Positions 44,185 through 54,271 of a stretch of DNA of 64,000 bases are shown here, in pieces. Location of the stretch: the NCBI GenBank assembly GCA_963846855.1, contig CAWJXK010000007.1, positions 186,001 to 250,000 of the forward strand, written 5' to 3'. Source of the DNA: CAIWHR01 sp963846855. Its GTDB lineage: Bacteria; Pseudomonadota; Gammaproteobacteria; Burkholderiales; Casimicrobiaceae. The translations under genes were made by a program, and so were the position numbers. Positions within the stretch are counted from its first letter, which is position 1; every line of letters begins with the position of its first letter. The notes beneath the pieces were generated by a model. It was not told the DNA's origin, did not search any database, and was given only the letters and a program-made list of their open reading frames with translations.

Positions 44185-46650
44185 ATGAAATCCATGAGCA
44201 AGCGACACGACATTCGTCCCCGCCGGACATCGACAAGGGGCCTTCGCGCGTGGCTGCTGCTGGTCACGCTGATATTTTGCGGCAGCGCGTCCGCGCAGGT
44301 CTCGCCCAACTACCAGGGGCTGTGGTGGGCGGCGCCGGCAGGCGTCGAATCGGGATGGGGAATCAATTTCACGCACCAGGGCGACCAGGTCTTCGCCACC
44401 TGGTACACGTACGACACGAGCGGGAAGACGTTCTGGGTGTCGATGCTCGCGGCGCGCACGAGCGCCGGAAATGTCTACGCGGGCAAGATCAGCGTCGACC
44501 ACGGCCCGCCGTTCAACAATTTCGTCGGGGCGGGCGTGCCGACCGAGGTCGGCAGCGGAACGCTGACGTTCGCCGACGCGAGCAACGGAAGTTTCTCGTA
44601 CACGATGAACGGCGTCATGCAGACCAAGGCGATCACGCGATTCGACCTCGGGGACGGAGCGCAGCCCGCATGCGTCTACAGCGCGGCGACGCCGAATCTT
44701 GCCGCCGCCACCAATTACCAGGACCTCTGGTGGGTGGCCGACGGCGCGGAATCCGGGTGGGGCATCAACTTCGCGCAGCAGGGCGACCGTGTCTACGCGA
44801 CTTGGTATACGTACGACCTCGACGGCACGCCGCTGTGGCTTTCGGTGCTGGCGCCGCGGCAGGGCGCGAGCAACGTCTACACCGGGATGCTCTACAGGAC
44901 GTCGGGACCGCGATTCGACCAATACGATCCTGCGCAGATCCAGAAGCTGGCCGTGGGCCCGGCCACGTTCACGTTCACCGACGGGAATCACGCGACGTTC
45001 GAGTACTTGGTGATGTACGCGCCGCTGCCGGGACCGGTGCACCAGGCGAAACAGATCACCCGCTTTCCGTTCGCGGCCACGGGCGGGACGATCTGCCAGA
45101 CGATCCCCGATCCTCAGTATCGCGCCTCCACGCCAACGCCTTTCGCTCCAGGATGCGAGGGGACGCCGGTCAACGGCACGCTGTACGCGAATGCCGAAGT
45201 CGAGCCTTACGTCGCTGCCAACCCGGTCAATCCGTCGAATCTGATCGGCGTCTGGCAGCAGGACCGCTGGTCGAATGGCGGCGCCAAGGGGAACCTTGCC
45301 GGCGCGTCGTTCGACGGCGGCCGCACATGGACGCGGTCGATGGCCGCGTTTTCGCGCTGCACCGGCGGCAATGCCGGCAACGGCGGCGACTTCGAACGCG
45401 CGTCCGACCCGTGGGTCGCGATCGGAGGCGACGGCGTCGCGTATCAGATCGCAATCGCGTTCAACGGAGCGACGTTCGCCGCCGAATCGACCAACGCGGT
45501 GCTCGCGAGCCGGTCGGTGGACGGCGGACGCACGTGGGGTGCGCCGGTGACGCTTATCATGGACGGCGCCAGCAACTTCAACGACAAGGAATCGATCGTC
45601 GCGGATCCGTTCGTCGGGGGCAACGCCTATGCCGTGTGGGACCGGCTCGCGGTGTCGGGTGACGCGCCGACGTATTTCACCCGCACGACCGACGGCGGCG
45701 TGACGTGGGAAGTCGCCCACGCGATTTTCGATCCGGGCGGCACCAACCAGACGATCAACAACCAGACCGTCGTGCTGACCGACGGGACGCTCGTCACGTT
45801 CTTCACGCGCCTCGATATTTTCGGCAGCGGCGCCGCGAGCGCGACGCTCGCGGTGATCCGTTCGACCGACAAGGGCGTCACGTGGTCCGCACCCTCGACC
45901 GTCTCGGGCGTGCAGGCGATCGGCGCGCGCGACCCCGAGACCGGAACTCCGGTACGCGACGGCGAGAATCTCGGGGCGATCGCGGCGGGACCGGGTGGCA
46001 CACTCGTCGCGGTCTGGCAGGATTCGCGCTTCTCCGGCGGCGTGCGCGACGGCATCGCGCTGTCGCGCTCGATCGACGGCGGTCTCACCTGGTCGGTGCC
46101 GGTGCAGGTGAATCGCGATCCGACCGTGGCCGCGTTCGAGCCCGCGGTGACGATTCGCAGCGACGGCACGATCGGCGTCACCTATTTCGATTTCCGCAGC
46201 AACACGGCCGACGTGGCGACGCTCTATACCGACTACTGGCTCGCACGCTCGAGCGATGGCGTCACATGGCGCGAGAGCCGCGTCGCCGGGCCCTTCGATC
46301 TTGCCAATGCGCCGAATGCCGAAGGGCTCTTTCTCGGCGATTATCAGGCGCTAACGAGCATCGGCGCCGAGTTTGTGCCGTTCTACGTGGCGGCGAACAC
46401 CGGCGACACGGCCAACCGGACCGACATCCTGGCGTCGCTCGTGACGTCGGCCGGTACCGCGGCAAAAGCCTCGGCCGGAGGCGCGCCCATGGACATGCAG
46501 GCGAGCGAGTCCTACCGCGCCGTGACGGCGCCGCCGCTGCCGGCGACGCCGGAGCTCGCGCGGAGCCTCACCGAAAGTGTCATGCGCACGATGGTGCGGC
46601 GCGTACCCGGATGGCTGCCGCCGGGATTGACGCGCCCGCCCGAACACTGA
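44185..46650 (+). CDS. Secreted protein: two NYQGLWW modules plus Asp-box propeller
   Basis: This encodes 821 residues from the ATG at 44185 (a few other starts are possible). A signal peptide ending SASA-Q is followed by two NYQGLWW/NYQDLWW modules (about residues 42-160 and 178-300; linker ACVYSAATPNLAAATNYQ) like those in the protein at 4889. Then come six Asp-box motifs (SFDGGRTW, SVDGGRTW, TTDGGVTW, STDKGVTW, SIDGGLTW, SSDGVTW), typical of a six-bladed sialidase-like beta-propeller. I do not see a convincing FRIP motif or catalytic triad, so sialidase activity is not claimed. Probably secreted and carbohydrate- or surface-directed. It starts 137 bases after the hydrolase and may be separately expressed. 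Confidence 0.75.
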   Translation: MKSMSKRHDIRPRRTSTRGLRAWLLLVTLIFCGSASAQVSPNYQGLWWAAPAGVESGWGINFTHQGDQVFATWYTYDTSGKTFWVSMLAARTSAGNVYAGKISVDHGPPFNNFVGAGVPTEVGSGTLTFADASNGSFSYTMNGVMQTKAITRFDLGDGAQPACVYSAATPNLAAATNYQDLWWVADGAESGWGINFAQQGDRVYATWYTYDLDGTPLWLSVLAPRQGASNVYTGMLYRTSGPRFDQYDPAQIQKLAVGPATFTFTDGNHATFEYLVMYAPLPGPVHQAKQITRFPFAATGGTICQTIPDPQYRASTPTPFAPGCEGTPVNGTLYANAEVEPYVAANPVNPSNLIGVWQQDRWSNGGAKGNLAGASFDGGRTWTRSMAAFSRCTGGNAGNGGDFERASDPWVAIGGDGVAYQIAIAFNGATFAAESTNAVLASRSVDGGRTWGAPVTLIMDGASNFNDKESIVADPFVGGNAYAVWDRLAVSGDAPTYFTRTTDGGVTWEVAHAIFDPGGTNQTINNQTVVLTDGTLVTFFTRLDIFGSGAASATLAVIRSTDKGVTWSAPSTVSGVQAIGARDPETGTPVRDGENLGAIAAGPGGTLVAVWQDSRFSGGVRDGIALSRSIDGGLTWSVPVQVNRDPTVAAFEPAVTIRSDGTIGVTYFDFRSNTADVATLYTDYWLARSSDGVTWRESRVAGPFDLANAPNAEGLFLGDYQALTSIGAEFVPFYVAANTGDTANRTDILASLVTSAGTAAKASAGGAPMDMQASESYRAVTAPPLPATPELARSLTESVMRTMVRRVPGWLPPGLTRPPEH

Positions 46651-46792
46651 CGCGGAGCCCGCGTTCGGCAATCGCGATCGCCCGCGGTGTGCGATCGAAC
46701 GGCGCGAAGCGACAAGACGCCAACTTGACGCGATTGGCCATGCCGCCCGGCCCGTTGGTAGAATGATCTGGCATCAGGCGAGACAGAGGGTC

Positions 46793-48547
46793 ATGGAATC
46801 AACTGGAAGCGATCGGAGGCTGGCGGCCATTCTCGCGGCAGACATGGTCGGTTACAGCCGACTGATGGAAGCCGACGAGCGGGGCACGCTCGCGCGGCTC
46901 CGGACGCATCGGCTCGAGCTCGTCGATCCGGTCATCGCCAAGAACCACGGAAATATCATCAAGACCACGGGCGATGGGATGCTCGTGGAATTCCAAAGCG
47001 TGGCGGACGCCGTGGAATGCGCCGCCGAGATCCAGCGCGGAATGGCGCGGCGCAACGCGGACGTATCTCCGGCGCGGTGGATCCAGTTCCGGATCGGAAT
47101 CAACCTCGGTGACGTGATCGTCGAGGACGGCGACATCTTTGGCGACGGGGTGAATGTGGCCGCGCGCCTGCAGGAGCTCGCTCCCCCAGGCGGGATCTGC
47201 GTTTCCGCCGCCGTGCGGGATCAGGTCGGCGATCGTCTCGACGTCGCGTTCGAGGACCTCGGCGAGCAAAGCGTCAAGAACATCGCCCGCCCGATCCGGG
47301 TGTTTGCCGTCTTGCTCGACAAAACCCCGCGCCCGCGATCGGCGAATGCGCCGGACGGTCCCGGCACGACCATGAAGCCGTCTCTCGTGGTGCTTCCATT
47401 CGTCAACATGAGCGGCGATCCGGAGCAGGAGTTCTTCGTCGACGGCCTTACCGAGGACATCATCACCGAGCTGTCCCGCTTCCGCGATCTTCTGGTCATC
47501 TCGCGAAATTCGGCGTTCGCGCACAAGGGACAGGCGGTCAAGGTCAAGGACATCGCGCGCGAGTTCGGCGTCCACTATGTCGTCGAAGGAAGCGTTCGCA
47601 AGGCCGGCGACCGGGTCCGGGTCACCGTGCAGCTGATCGATGCCGAGACCGACCGGCACCTCTGGGCCGAGCGCTACGACCGCAGGATCGAGGACATCTT
47701 CGCCATCCAGGACGAGGTGACCCGCTCGATCGCGGGCACGCTGCCCGGGCGGATCGAAGCCGCCGGCCACGACCGCGCGAAGCGCAAGCCGCCGCAAAGC
47801 ATGGCGGCCTACGAATGCGTGCTGACGGGCAAGATCCTGCATCACCGCTCGACTCCGGAAGACAACGCCGAGGCGCAACGCATACTCGACCGCGCCATCG
47901 CGCTCGACCCCAAATACGCGCACGCCCATGTGTGGAAGGCATGCGTGCTGGCGCAAACCTGGGTCAACAATTGGTGCGAGGATCGCAAGCGCACGTGGAA
48001 AGAGGTCGTCGATGAGGCCCACGTCGCGCTCTCCCTGGATGACAACGACAGCGACGTTCACCGGGTTCTCGCGGCCGTGAACCTGGCGCACGACGAGCAC
48101 GAAAAGGCGCAGTACCACCAGGAACGCGCGCTCGGCCTCAATCCCAACAACGACCTCATCCTGGTTCAGCAGGGCGAGCTGTTGACCTGGCTGGGGCGGC
48201 CGGAGGACGGCATCGAGTGGATCAGGAAGGCGATGCGGCTCAATCCATATCACCCTGAGCGATTCTGGAACCATCTCGGCCGCGCCCACTACACAGCGCG
48301 CCAGTACTCCGACGCGGTCGCGGCACTGAGCCGGGTCACGCGGCCGGATTACACGCACCACGCGCTTCTCGCGGCGGCGCTGGCGCAAATGGGCGACAAG
48401 ACGGCGGCGGCAGCGCACACCCAGGAGGTGTTGCGCGAGGAGGCGGCCTTCGGAATCGAGCGGTGTCTGTCGACCTCGCATTACCGGACCGACGCCGATC
48501 GGAATCACCTTCGCGAGGGTCTGCTCAAAGCGGGATTGCCCGAGTGA
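46793..48547 (+). CDS. Class III adenylate cyclase with TolB-like and TPR regions
   Basis: This encodes 584 residues from the ATG at 46793 (AGAGGG upstream). The cyclase domain has LAAILAADMVGYSRLMEADE (first metal Asp), KTTGDGMLVEF (second metal Asp) and FRIGINLGDVIVE with DIFGDGVNVAARLQ. A linker leads to a TolB-like region (SLVVLPFVNMSGDPEQEFFVDGLTEDIITELSR) and C-terminal TPRs (DPKYAHAHVWKACVLAQ; RFWNHLGRAHYTARQYSDAVAAL). This architecture is common in proteobacteria; cAMP synthesis is likely but the input signal is unknown. Confidence 0.87.
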   Translation: MESTGSDRRLAAILAADMVGYSRLMEADERGTLARLRTHRLELVDPVIAKNHGNIIKTTGDGMLVEFQSVADAVECAAEIQRGMARRNADVSPARWIQFRIGINLGDVIVEDGDIFGDGVNVAARLQELAPPGGICVSAAVRDQVGDRLDVAFEDLGEQSVKNIARPIRVFAVLLDKTPRPRSANAPDGPGTTMKPSLVVLPFVNMSGDPEQEFFVDGLTEDIITELSRFRDLLVISRNSAFAHKGQAVKVKDIAREFGVHYVVEGSVRKAGDRVRVTVQLIDAETDRHLWAERYDRRIEDIFAIQDEVTRSIAGTLPGRIEAAGHDRAKRKPPQSMAAYECVLTGKILHHRSTPEDNAEAQRILDRAIALDPKYAHAHVWKACVLAQTWVNNWCEDRKRTWKEVVDEAHVALSLDDNDSDVHRVLAAVNLAHDEHEKAQYHQERALGLNPNNDLILVQQGELLTWLGRPEDGIEWIRKAMRLNPYHPERFWNHLGRAHYTARQYSDAVAALSRVTRPDYTHHALLAAALAQMGDKTAAAAHTQEVLREEAAFGIERCLSTSHYRTDADRNHLREGLLKAGLPE

Positions 48548-48629
48548 CCGGCCATGACGGCTGTGCGGCGCGGGCCTGCCGCCTCGCGATCGATCCCTGG
48601 CCATCGCCCGACAATGTCAAGGAGAGTTC

Positions 48630-49145
48630 ATGATGAACGCCGAAGAACTTCGGTCGATTCAGGCGCCCCTGAAGGAACGCTACCGCGCGGCCCCCGAGGC
48701 GGCGCTCGTCACGTTGCGCGCGGAAGGGCGTCTCGGCGAAGGCGTCAGCTGCAGCATCGAGACAGGCAAGGCGATCGTTGTTGCCGGATTGCACCCGGCA
48801 ACCGGGGGAAACGGTCAAAGCGCCTGCTCGGGCGACATGCTGCTGGAAGCGCTGGTGGCCTGCGCAGGGGTCACGCTCAACGCCGTTGCCACGGCACTCG
48901 GAATCGGGCTTCGAGATGCCGTACTCCACGCGGAAGGCGATCTCGACTTCCGCGGAACCTTGGGATTGTCGAAGGAAGCTCCCGTCGGCTTTCAAAGTAT
49001 CCGGCTTACGCTCACGCTCGATACCGACGCGTCGGAGGAGCAGCTTGCCACCTTGCTGCGCCTCACCGAAAGGTATTGCGTGGTGTATCAAACGCTGGTG
49101 CATCCGCCGGCATTGACGGTGACTCGCAAGTCCGCGACCGGCTGA
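48630..49145 (+). CDS. OsmC-family protein
   Basis: This encodes 171 residues (ATG at 48630, AGGAG five bases upstream). The OsmC/Ohr fold is indicated by GGNGQSACSGDMLLEALVACAGVTLNAVA, with a Cys, and the second Cys in LTERYCVVYQTL, as in thiol-dependent peroxide-reducing members. The N-terminal PLKERYRAAPEAALVTLRAEG stretch is typical of one OsmC subgroup. Likely role: organic hydroperoxide or redox stress; substrate not determinable. It follows the cyclase gene by 82 bases. Confidence 0.85.
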   Translation: MMNAEELRSIQAPLKERYRAAPEAALVTLRAEGRLGEGVSCSIETGKAIVVAGLHPATGGNGQSACSGDMLLEALVACAGVTLNAVATALGIGLRDAVLHAEGDLDFRGTLGLSKEAPVGFQSIRLTLTLDTDASEEQLATLLRLTERYCVVYQTLVHPPALTVTRKSATG

Positions 49146-49358
49146 TTGCTGTCCGACGAGGCGCTCGCACCTCGCAGGTGCGCTCGTCCGGCGAAAGTGT
49201 GCGCGCCCACGCCGAAAGCATTAGGGACGAATGCGGGCAACCCATCGTCGCTCGCCATGCGGGCACGAAATCCGTCAGTCCTCCATCTATCTTGTTGACA
49301 CACGGAGCGTGGCGATCGACACTCCGCAGTCGTCGTACTTCCCCCAGGGAGCAGGAAG

Positions 49359-51896
49359 ATGATTGATGTAAACGCGATTCGGCCGTCGGTGATGCGCATG
49401 CGGGTCGGCACCGGGATCGTCGCGACAATGTTCGTGCTGCTCTGCGTCGATGCCGTGGCTCAACAGGTCACCGGCACGCTTGGCTCGCCCAGCGCAACGA
49501 CGACCATCAGCGGCAAGCAGCTCCCGCCGCCCGATCCTAAGTTCGGCGGCGTGATCAAGGACGACGCCCTGCAATCGAAGGCGTGGTGGGCGCCGCGCGT
49601 CGTGCCGCCGAAGGGCGCGCCCAACGTGCTGCTGATCATCACCGACGACGCCGGCTTCGGCGTGCCCAGCACTTTCGGTGGCGTCATCCCCACGCCGACG
49701 ATGGACCGCATCGCGAAGGACGGGCTGCGCTACAACCGCGTGTTCTCGACGGCGCTGTGCTCGCCCACGCGCGCCGCGCTGATCACCGGGCGCAATCACC
49801 ACTCGGTGGGCTTCGGCGTCATCTCCGAGCAGTCCACCGGCTTTCCCGGCTACAACAGCATCATCGGCAAGGACAAGGCGACCATCGGGCGCATCCTGCT
49901 CGACAACGGCTATTCCACGTCGTGGTTCGGCAAGGACCACAACACGCCCGCGTTCGCGGCCAGTCAGGTGGGCCCGTTCGACCAGTGGCCGACGGGCATG
50001 GGATTCGAGTATTTCTACGGCTTCGTCGGCGGCGACGCGAATCAGTGGGAGCCGAACCTCTTTCGCAACACCACCCAGATCTACCCGTTCCTGGGCAAGC
50101 CGGGCTGGAACCTCGTCACCGGAATGGCGGACGAGGCCATCGACTGGATGACGCGGATTCATCAGACCGATCCCTCCAAACCGATCTTCATCAAGTACGC
50201 GCCCGGCGCCACGCACGCGCCGCACCACCCGACCAAGGAATGGGTGGACAAGATCAGCGCGATGCACCTCTTCGACGACGGCTACGGGAAGCTGCGCGAG
50301 CGCATTTTCGAGAACCAGAAGAAGCTCGGTGTAATCCCCAAGGATTCGAAGCTGGCGCCCTGGCCCAACGACATGCTGAAGCCGTGGGACCAGTTGAGCG
50401 CGGAGGAGAAGAAGCTGTTCATCAAGCAGGTCGATGTCTTCGCCGCCTATGCTGCCTACAACGACCACGAGATCGGCCGCGTGATACAGGCGTTCCAGGA
50501 CCTCGGCAAGCTCGACAATACGCTCGTCATCTACATCAACGGCGACAACGGCACCAGCGCCGAAGGCGGGCCGCTCGGCACGCCCAATGAGGTCGCGTTC
50601 TTCAACGGCATCTCGGAAATGCCTGTCGAGGTGCAGATGAAGTTCTACGACGTCTGGGGTACGGAGCAGACCTACAACCACATGTCGGCCGGCTGGTCGT
50701 GGGCGTTCGACACGCCGTTCGACTGGTTCAAGCAGAACGCGTCGAGGCTGGGCGGCATCAATCAGAACATGGTGGTGTCGTGGCCGGCGCGCATCAAGGA
50801 CAAGGGGGGCTTGCGCGAACAGTTTATCCACGTGATCGATGTCGTGCCGACGATTCTCGAGGCCGCCGGCATCCATGCTCCGGACCAGGTCGATGGCATC
50901 AAGCAGACGCCGATCGAAGGTACGAGCTTTGCCTACACGTTCGACACCGCGAACGCCAAGGTGCCATCCAGGCACACCAGGCAGTACTTCGAGATGATGG
51001 GCCAGTGGGCCATGTATCAAGACGGCTGGATGCTGAGCACGAAGGTGAATCGCGCGCCCTGGCAGGCTTTCGGTCCGGCGAACCCGGATCCGCTGAACAA
51101 TCAGGTCTTCCAGCTCTATGACCTGAACAAGGATTTCAGCCAGGTCGACGATATCGCGGCTCAGAATCCGCAGAAGGTCAAGGAGATGAAGCAGATGTTC
51201 ATCGCCGAGGCCAAGAAGTACCAGGTCTTCCCGATGGACGCGTCGGTGGGGGCTCGCATCGTCGCGCCGCGGCCGAACATCACCGCCGGGCGCACCGAGT
51301 TCGTCTACACGCGGCCGATGACCGGGCTGCCGCAGGGTGATTCGCCGTTCCTGCTCGATGCCTCGTACACGATAAGCGCCGACATCGAAGTGCCGCAAGG
51401 CGGCGCCGAGGGGATGATCCTGACCTCGGGCGGCCGCTTCGGCGGCTACGGCTTCTACATTTTGAAGGGCAAGCCGGTGTTCCTGTGGAACATGGTCGAC
51501 CTCGAGCGCCTCAAGTGGGACGCGCCCGACGCGCTGGCGTCTGGACGGCACACGCTTGAGTTCGACTTCAAGTACGAGGGCATCGGCGCCGGGACGCTCG
51601 CGTTCAACAGCTTCAGCGGCCTCGGCCGGCCCGGCACGGGCACGCTGAAGGTGGACGGCAAGGAAGTCGCGACCAAGCGAATGGACCGCACGCTACCGAT
51701 GATTTTGCAGTGGGACGAGAGCTTCGACATCGGCTCGGACACGTTGACCGGCGTGAACGACGCGGACTACCTGCCACCGTTCCCGCTCACTGCCAAGCTC
51801 AACAAGCTCACGGTCAAGATCGACCGGCCGCAGCTGTCGCCCGAGGACATCAAGCGGCTGCAGGCGGCGATGCGGAACAACAAGATGAGCGAGTAG
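49359..51896 (+). CDS. Secreted sulfatase (formylglycine-type)
   Basis: This encodes 845 residues. A signal peptide (IVATMFVLLCVDAVAQQ) leads to an alkaline-phosphatase-superfamily sulfatase: metal-binding ITDDAGFG, the formylglycine motif LCSPTRAALITGR (CxPxR) near residue 132, and GDNGTSAEGGPLG. The last 200 residues form a beta-rich domain. It needs a formylglycine-generating enzyme encoded elsewhere. The substrate is unknown; this long form is often annotated as an arylsulfatase. AGGAAG precedes the ATG. TTGACA lies at 49295-49300 as a possible -35 element. Confidence 0.9.
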   Translation: MIDVNAIRPSVMRMRVGTGIVATMFVLLCVDAVAQQVTGTLGSPSATTTISGKQLPPPDPKFGGVIKDDALQSKAWWAPRVVPPKGAPNVLLIITDDAGFGVPSTFGGVIPTPTMDRIAKDGLRYNRVFSTALCSPTRAALITGRNHHSVGFGVISEQSTGFPGYNSIIGKDKATIGRILLDNGYSTSWFGKDHNTPAFAASQVGPFDQWPTGMGFEYFYGFVGGDANQWEPNLFRNTTQIYPFLGKPGWNLVTGMADEAIDWMTRIHQTDPSKPIFIKYAPGATHAPHHPTKEWVDKISAMHLFDDGYGKLRERIFENQKKLGVIPKDSKLAPWPNDMLKPWDQLSAEEKKLFIKQVDVFAAYAAYNDHEIGRVIQAFQDLGKLDNTLVIYINGDNGTSAEGGPLGTPNEVAFFNGISEMPVEVQMKFYDVWGTEQTYNHMSAGWSWAFDTPFDWFKQNASRLGGINQNMVVSWPARIKDKGGLREQFIHVIDVVPTILEAAGIHAPDQVDGIKQTPIEGTSFAYTFDTANAKVPSRHTRQYFEMMGQWAMYQDGWMLSTKVNRAPWQAFGPANPDPLNNQVFQLYDLNKDFSQVDDIAAQNPQKVKEMKQMFIAEAKKYQVFPMDASVGARIVAPRPNITAGRTEFVYTRPMTGLPQGDSPFLLDASYTISADIEVPQGGAEGMILTSGGRFGGYGFYILKGKPVFLWNMVDLERLKWDAPDALASGRHTLEFDFKYEGIGAGTLAFNSFSGLGRPGTGTLKVDGKEVATKRMDRTLPMILQWDESFDIGSDTLTGVNDADYLPPFPLTAKLNKLTVKIDRPQLSPEDIKRLQAAMRNNKMSE

Positions 51897-51995
51897 CGGA
51901 ATCTCGCCACGGGGGACGCGCCACGAACCGCGCGTGGCGCGCCTCCGCGTTCGCTTCGACGGCGGGCGGCTCCGTCCGGCGTCGTCGTTTGTGGG

Positions 51996-52742
51996 CTAAC
52001 GGATGGTGAGCCCGCCGTCGGCGGCGAGCACCTGCCCCGTGACGTAGGAAGCGCCCGCCGACGCCAGGAACACGAACGCAGGCGCAATCTCATCCGGCTC
52101 GGCCCAGCGGCCCATCGGAATGCGGTCGAGGTACTTGTCCCTGAAGCGCTCGTCGGTGCGGATCAGCTCGGTCATCGGCGTCGCCGCGGCGGGCGCAATT
52201 GCATTGACGGTGATCCCGTACTTGGCGAGCTCCTTCGCCGCCGACATCGTGAGGCCGAGGATCCCGGCCTTCGCCGCGCTGTAGTTGATCTGGCCGATCG
52301 TTCCCTGCACTCCTGCCGACGACGTGACGTTGACGATGCGGCCGTAGCGCTGCTCCATCATCCCGGCGACGACCGCCTGCAGGCAGTTGAAGCTTCCCGT
52401 CAGATGCACCGCGAGCACTTCGCTCCACTGCGCGGCGGTCATCTTGTGCAGCATCGCCGCACGGACGATGCCGGCGTTGTTCACCAGGATGTCGACGCGG
52501 CCGAAGCGCTCGTGCATCGCCGCGGCCATTTTGTCGACGTCCGGTCGATCAGCAACGTCGCACCCGAGGCCGATCGCATCGGCGCCGTCGGCGCGCAATT
52601 CGGTTGCGACGGCCTCGGCGCGCTCACGGGAGAGGTCGACCACGCCGACGCGCGCGCCTTCCCGCGCGAACGCCCGCGCCACTGCGGCGCCGATGCCCTG
52701 CGCCGCGCCGGTGACGATCGCGACCTTGCCGTCGAGCTGCAT
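51996..52742 (-). CDS. Short-chain dehydrogenase/reductase (FabG-like)
   Basis: This encodes 248 residues from the ATG at 52742. Classical SDR motifs: GAAQGIGAAVARAFA (TGxxxGIG cofactor site, with AAQ), NNAGIV, catalytic SSAGV...YSAAK (Ser, Tyr-x-x-x-Lys) and the C-terminal GQVLAADGGLTI. It probably reduces or oxidises a hydroxyacyl substrate with NAD(P). It is 11 bases after the ferritin-like gene and is the last gene of the kor operon, so a role in the benzoyl-CoA lower pathway is possible, but this is inference. Confidence 0.85.
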   Translation of the reverse strand: MQLDGKVAIVTGAAQGIGAAVARAFAREGARVGVVDLSRERAEAVATELRADGADAIGLGCDVADRPDVDKMAAAMHERFGRVDILVNNAGIVRAAMLHKMTAAQWSEVLAVHLTGSFNCLQAVVAGMMEQRYGRIVNVTSSAGVQGTIGQINYSAAKAGILGLTMSAAKELAKYGITVNAIAPAAATPMTELIRTDERFRDKYLDRIPMGRWAEPDEIAPAFVFLASAGASYVTGQVLAADGGLTIR

Positions 52743-52753
52743 GCGTCGTCCCT

Positions 52754-53410
52754 TCAGTCCATGTTGCGCGGCGGATCGGGATCGTCCGACCAGTCGGAAT
52801 CGGGCGGCGGCACCTTTTCCATCCACTCGAGAACGAGCTCGACATGCTCGCGCTCTTCCGCCGCAAGCTCGAGTGCTGCGCGGCGCACCGAGTCGGCCGT
52901 GGCCGCGCCCGCCAAGTCGACGAAAAATCTTTCGGCGCGGCGCTCGGAGGCGAGCGCCAGCGTCAGCGCGTGCCACGGCTGCATCAGGTAATGGACGGCG
53001 TCGCCGGGCGCCGTTTCCGGGCCTTCCACGCCGGGCCAGTCGCCGCTGCGCGGCGTGAGCGGCGGGGCTTCGGTCCAGCCCATTTCGGCCATGATCGCGT
53101 CGGCGTGCTTCGTCTCGTAACCCGCCATCGTGCGGAACATCTCGGCCACGTCGGGATTGTTGTGCATCTCCATCGCGTCGGCGAATTCGTTGTAGCGCTG
53201 CGCGGCCTCGATCTCCATCAGCCAGGCCTGCGCCATGAACTCGGAGAGCGTGCGCGGGACGTGCACGCTGGCGACGGGCGGCGCCGCGGGCGCCTTGGAT
53301 TTCGTGGCCGCGGCCGATTTCGTCGTGGCCCCCGATGACGCGGTGCGGGTCGACGCGCGCTTGCGCGCCGCGGTCTTCTTGGTGGTGCTACGTGCTGTCG
53401 CCGCGTTCAT
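52754..53410 (-). CDS. Ferritin-like diiron protein with basic N-terminal tail
   Basis: This encodes 218 residues. The first 45 residues are Ala/Lys/Thr/Ser-rich (histone-H1-like repeats such as KKTAARKRASTRTA). The rest is a ferritin-like four-helix bundle with ExxH pairs: FMAQAWLMEIEAAQRYNEFADA, GYETKHADAI and LAAEEREHVELVLE, the pattern of rubrerythrin-type diiron sites. It overlaps the korB stop by four bases. It may protect the oxygen-sensitive kor/bcr enzymes or handle iron; the basic tail could bind nucleic acid. Both are inference. Confidence 0.8.
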   Translation of the reverse strand: MNAATARSTTKKTAARKRASTRTASSGATTKSAAATKSKAPAAPPVASVHVPRTLSEFMAQAWLMEIEAAQRYNEFADAMEMHNNPDVAEMFRTMAGYETKHADAIMAEMGWTEAPPLTPRSGDWPGVEGPETAPGDAVHYLMQPWHALTLALASERRAERFFVDLAGAATADSVRRAALELAAEEREHVELVLEWMEKVPPPDSDWSDDPDPPRNMD

Positions 53411-54246
53411 GGTGCGAACTCCGTTTCGAGGTCAGCCGCCGTGCATTGCGCCTGTCCGGTCGGGATGGGATAGGGCGTGCGCTTGCCCGCGTACAGCACG
53501 CCGATGTTGAAGCCGTCGTCGGTCATGATGCGTTGCGCCGCGCGCGCCGGATCGTCGGTCGCCGTGACCGGAGCCGGGTGCGCAAGCTCCTTCCAGGCAC
53601 GCTGCTCGGGCCGGAACGTCACGCACGGGCTCAGCACTTCGACGAACGAGAATCCGGGATGCCGGATCGCTTCGGCGATGATCGCGGCCGTTCCGTTCGG
53701 ATCACCGGCGAATCCGCGTGCGACGAAATTCGCGCCGGACGCGAGCGCGATCACCAGCGGGTGGAATGGCCGCACGCCGGTGCCGCCGGGCGAGAGCTTC
53801 GAGTCCCAGTCGGGCTCGGTCGTCGGCGACGGCTGCCCCTTCGTCATCCCGTACACGTGGTTGTCCATCACGATGTAGGTGAGGTCGACGTTGCGCCGGC
53901 ACGCGTGCAGGAAATGGTTGCCGCCGATCGAGTAGCCGTCGCCGTCGCCGCCGGTCACGACGACGGTGAGGTCGGGACGCGCGACCTTGAGGCCGGTCGC
54001 GGCCGCGAGCGCGCGGCCGTGCACGCCATGAAAGCCGTAACACGTCGTGTAGGCGGGGATGCGCGACGAGCAGCCGATGCCGGAGACGACCGCGACCTTT
54101 TCGGGAGGCATGGCGATCATCGCCAGCGCCTTGGTGAGGGAGCTCAGCACCGAGAAGTCGCCGCAGCCGGGACACCAGATCGGCTTGTACGCGGACTTGT
54201 ACATCGCCGCCGTGCGCAGCGGAGTAACGGTTGCGGTATCGCTCAT
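53407..54246 (-). CDS. korB: 2-oxoacid:ferredoxin oxidoreductase beta subunit
   Basis: This encodes 279 residues. It is the TPP-binding beta subunit: KPIWCPGCGDFSVL (TPP/Cys region), GIGCSSRIPAYTTCYGFHGVHGRALAAATGLK, and GDGDGYSIGGNHFLHACRRNVDLTYIVMDN, the GDG...N TPP-Mg motif. With KorA it oxidises 2-oxoglutarate (most likely, as in Thauera) and reduces ferredoxin, the electron donor of benzoyl-CoA reductase. It lies 25 bases after korA. Confidence 0.9.
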   Translation of the reverse strand: MSDTATVTPLRTAAMYKSAYKPIWCPGCGDFSVLSSLTKALAMIAMPPEKVAVVSGIGCSSRIPAYTTCYGFHGVHGRALAAATGLKVARPDLTVVVTGGDGDGYSIGGNHFLHACRRNVDLTYIVMDNHVYGMTKGQPSPTTEPDWDSKLSPGGTGVRPFHPLVIALASGANFVARGFAGDPNGTAAIIAEAIRHPGFSFVEVLSPCVTFRPEQRAWKELAHPAPVTATDDPARAAQRIMTDDGFNIGVLYAGKRTPYPIPTGQAQCTAADLETEFAP

Positions 54247-54271
54247 GACGCAGGCCTCCATCCGCTCCCGT

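Noticed and set aside
44185..46650. Calling the Asp-box protein a sialidase
   Set aside because: Asp boxes alone mark a propeller fold; I could not identify the catalytic Arg triad, FRIP motif or Tyr/Glu pair.
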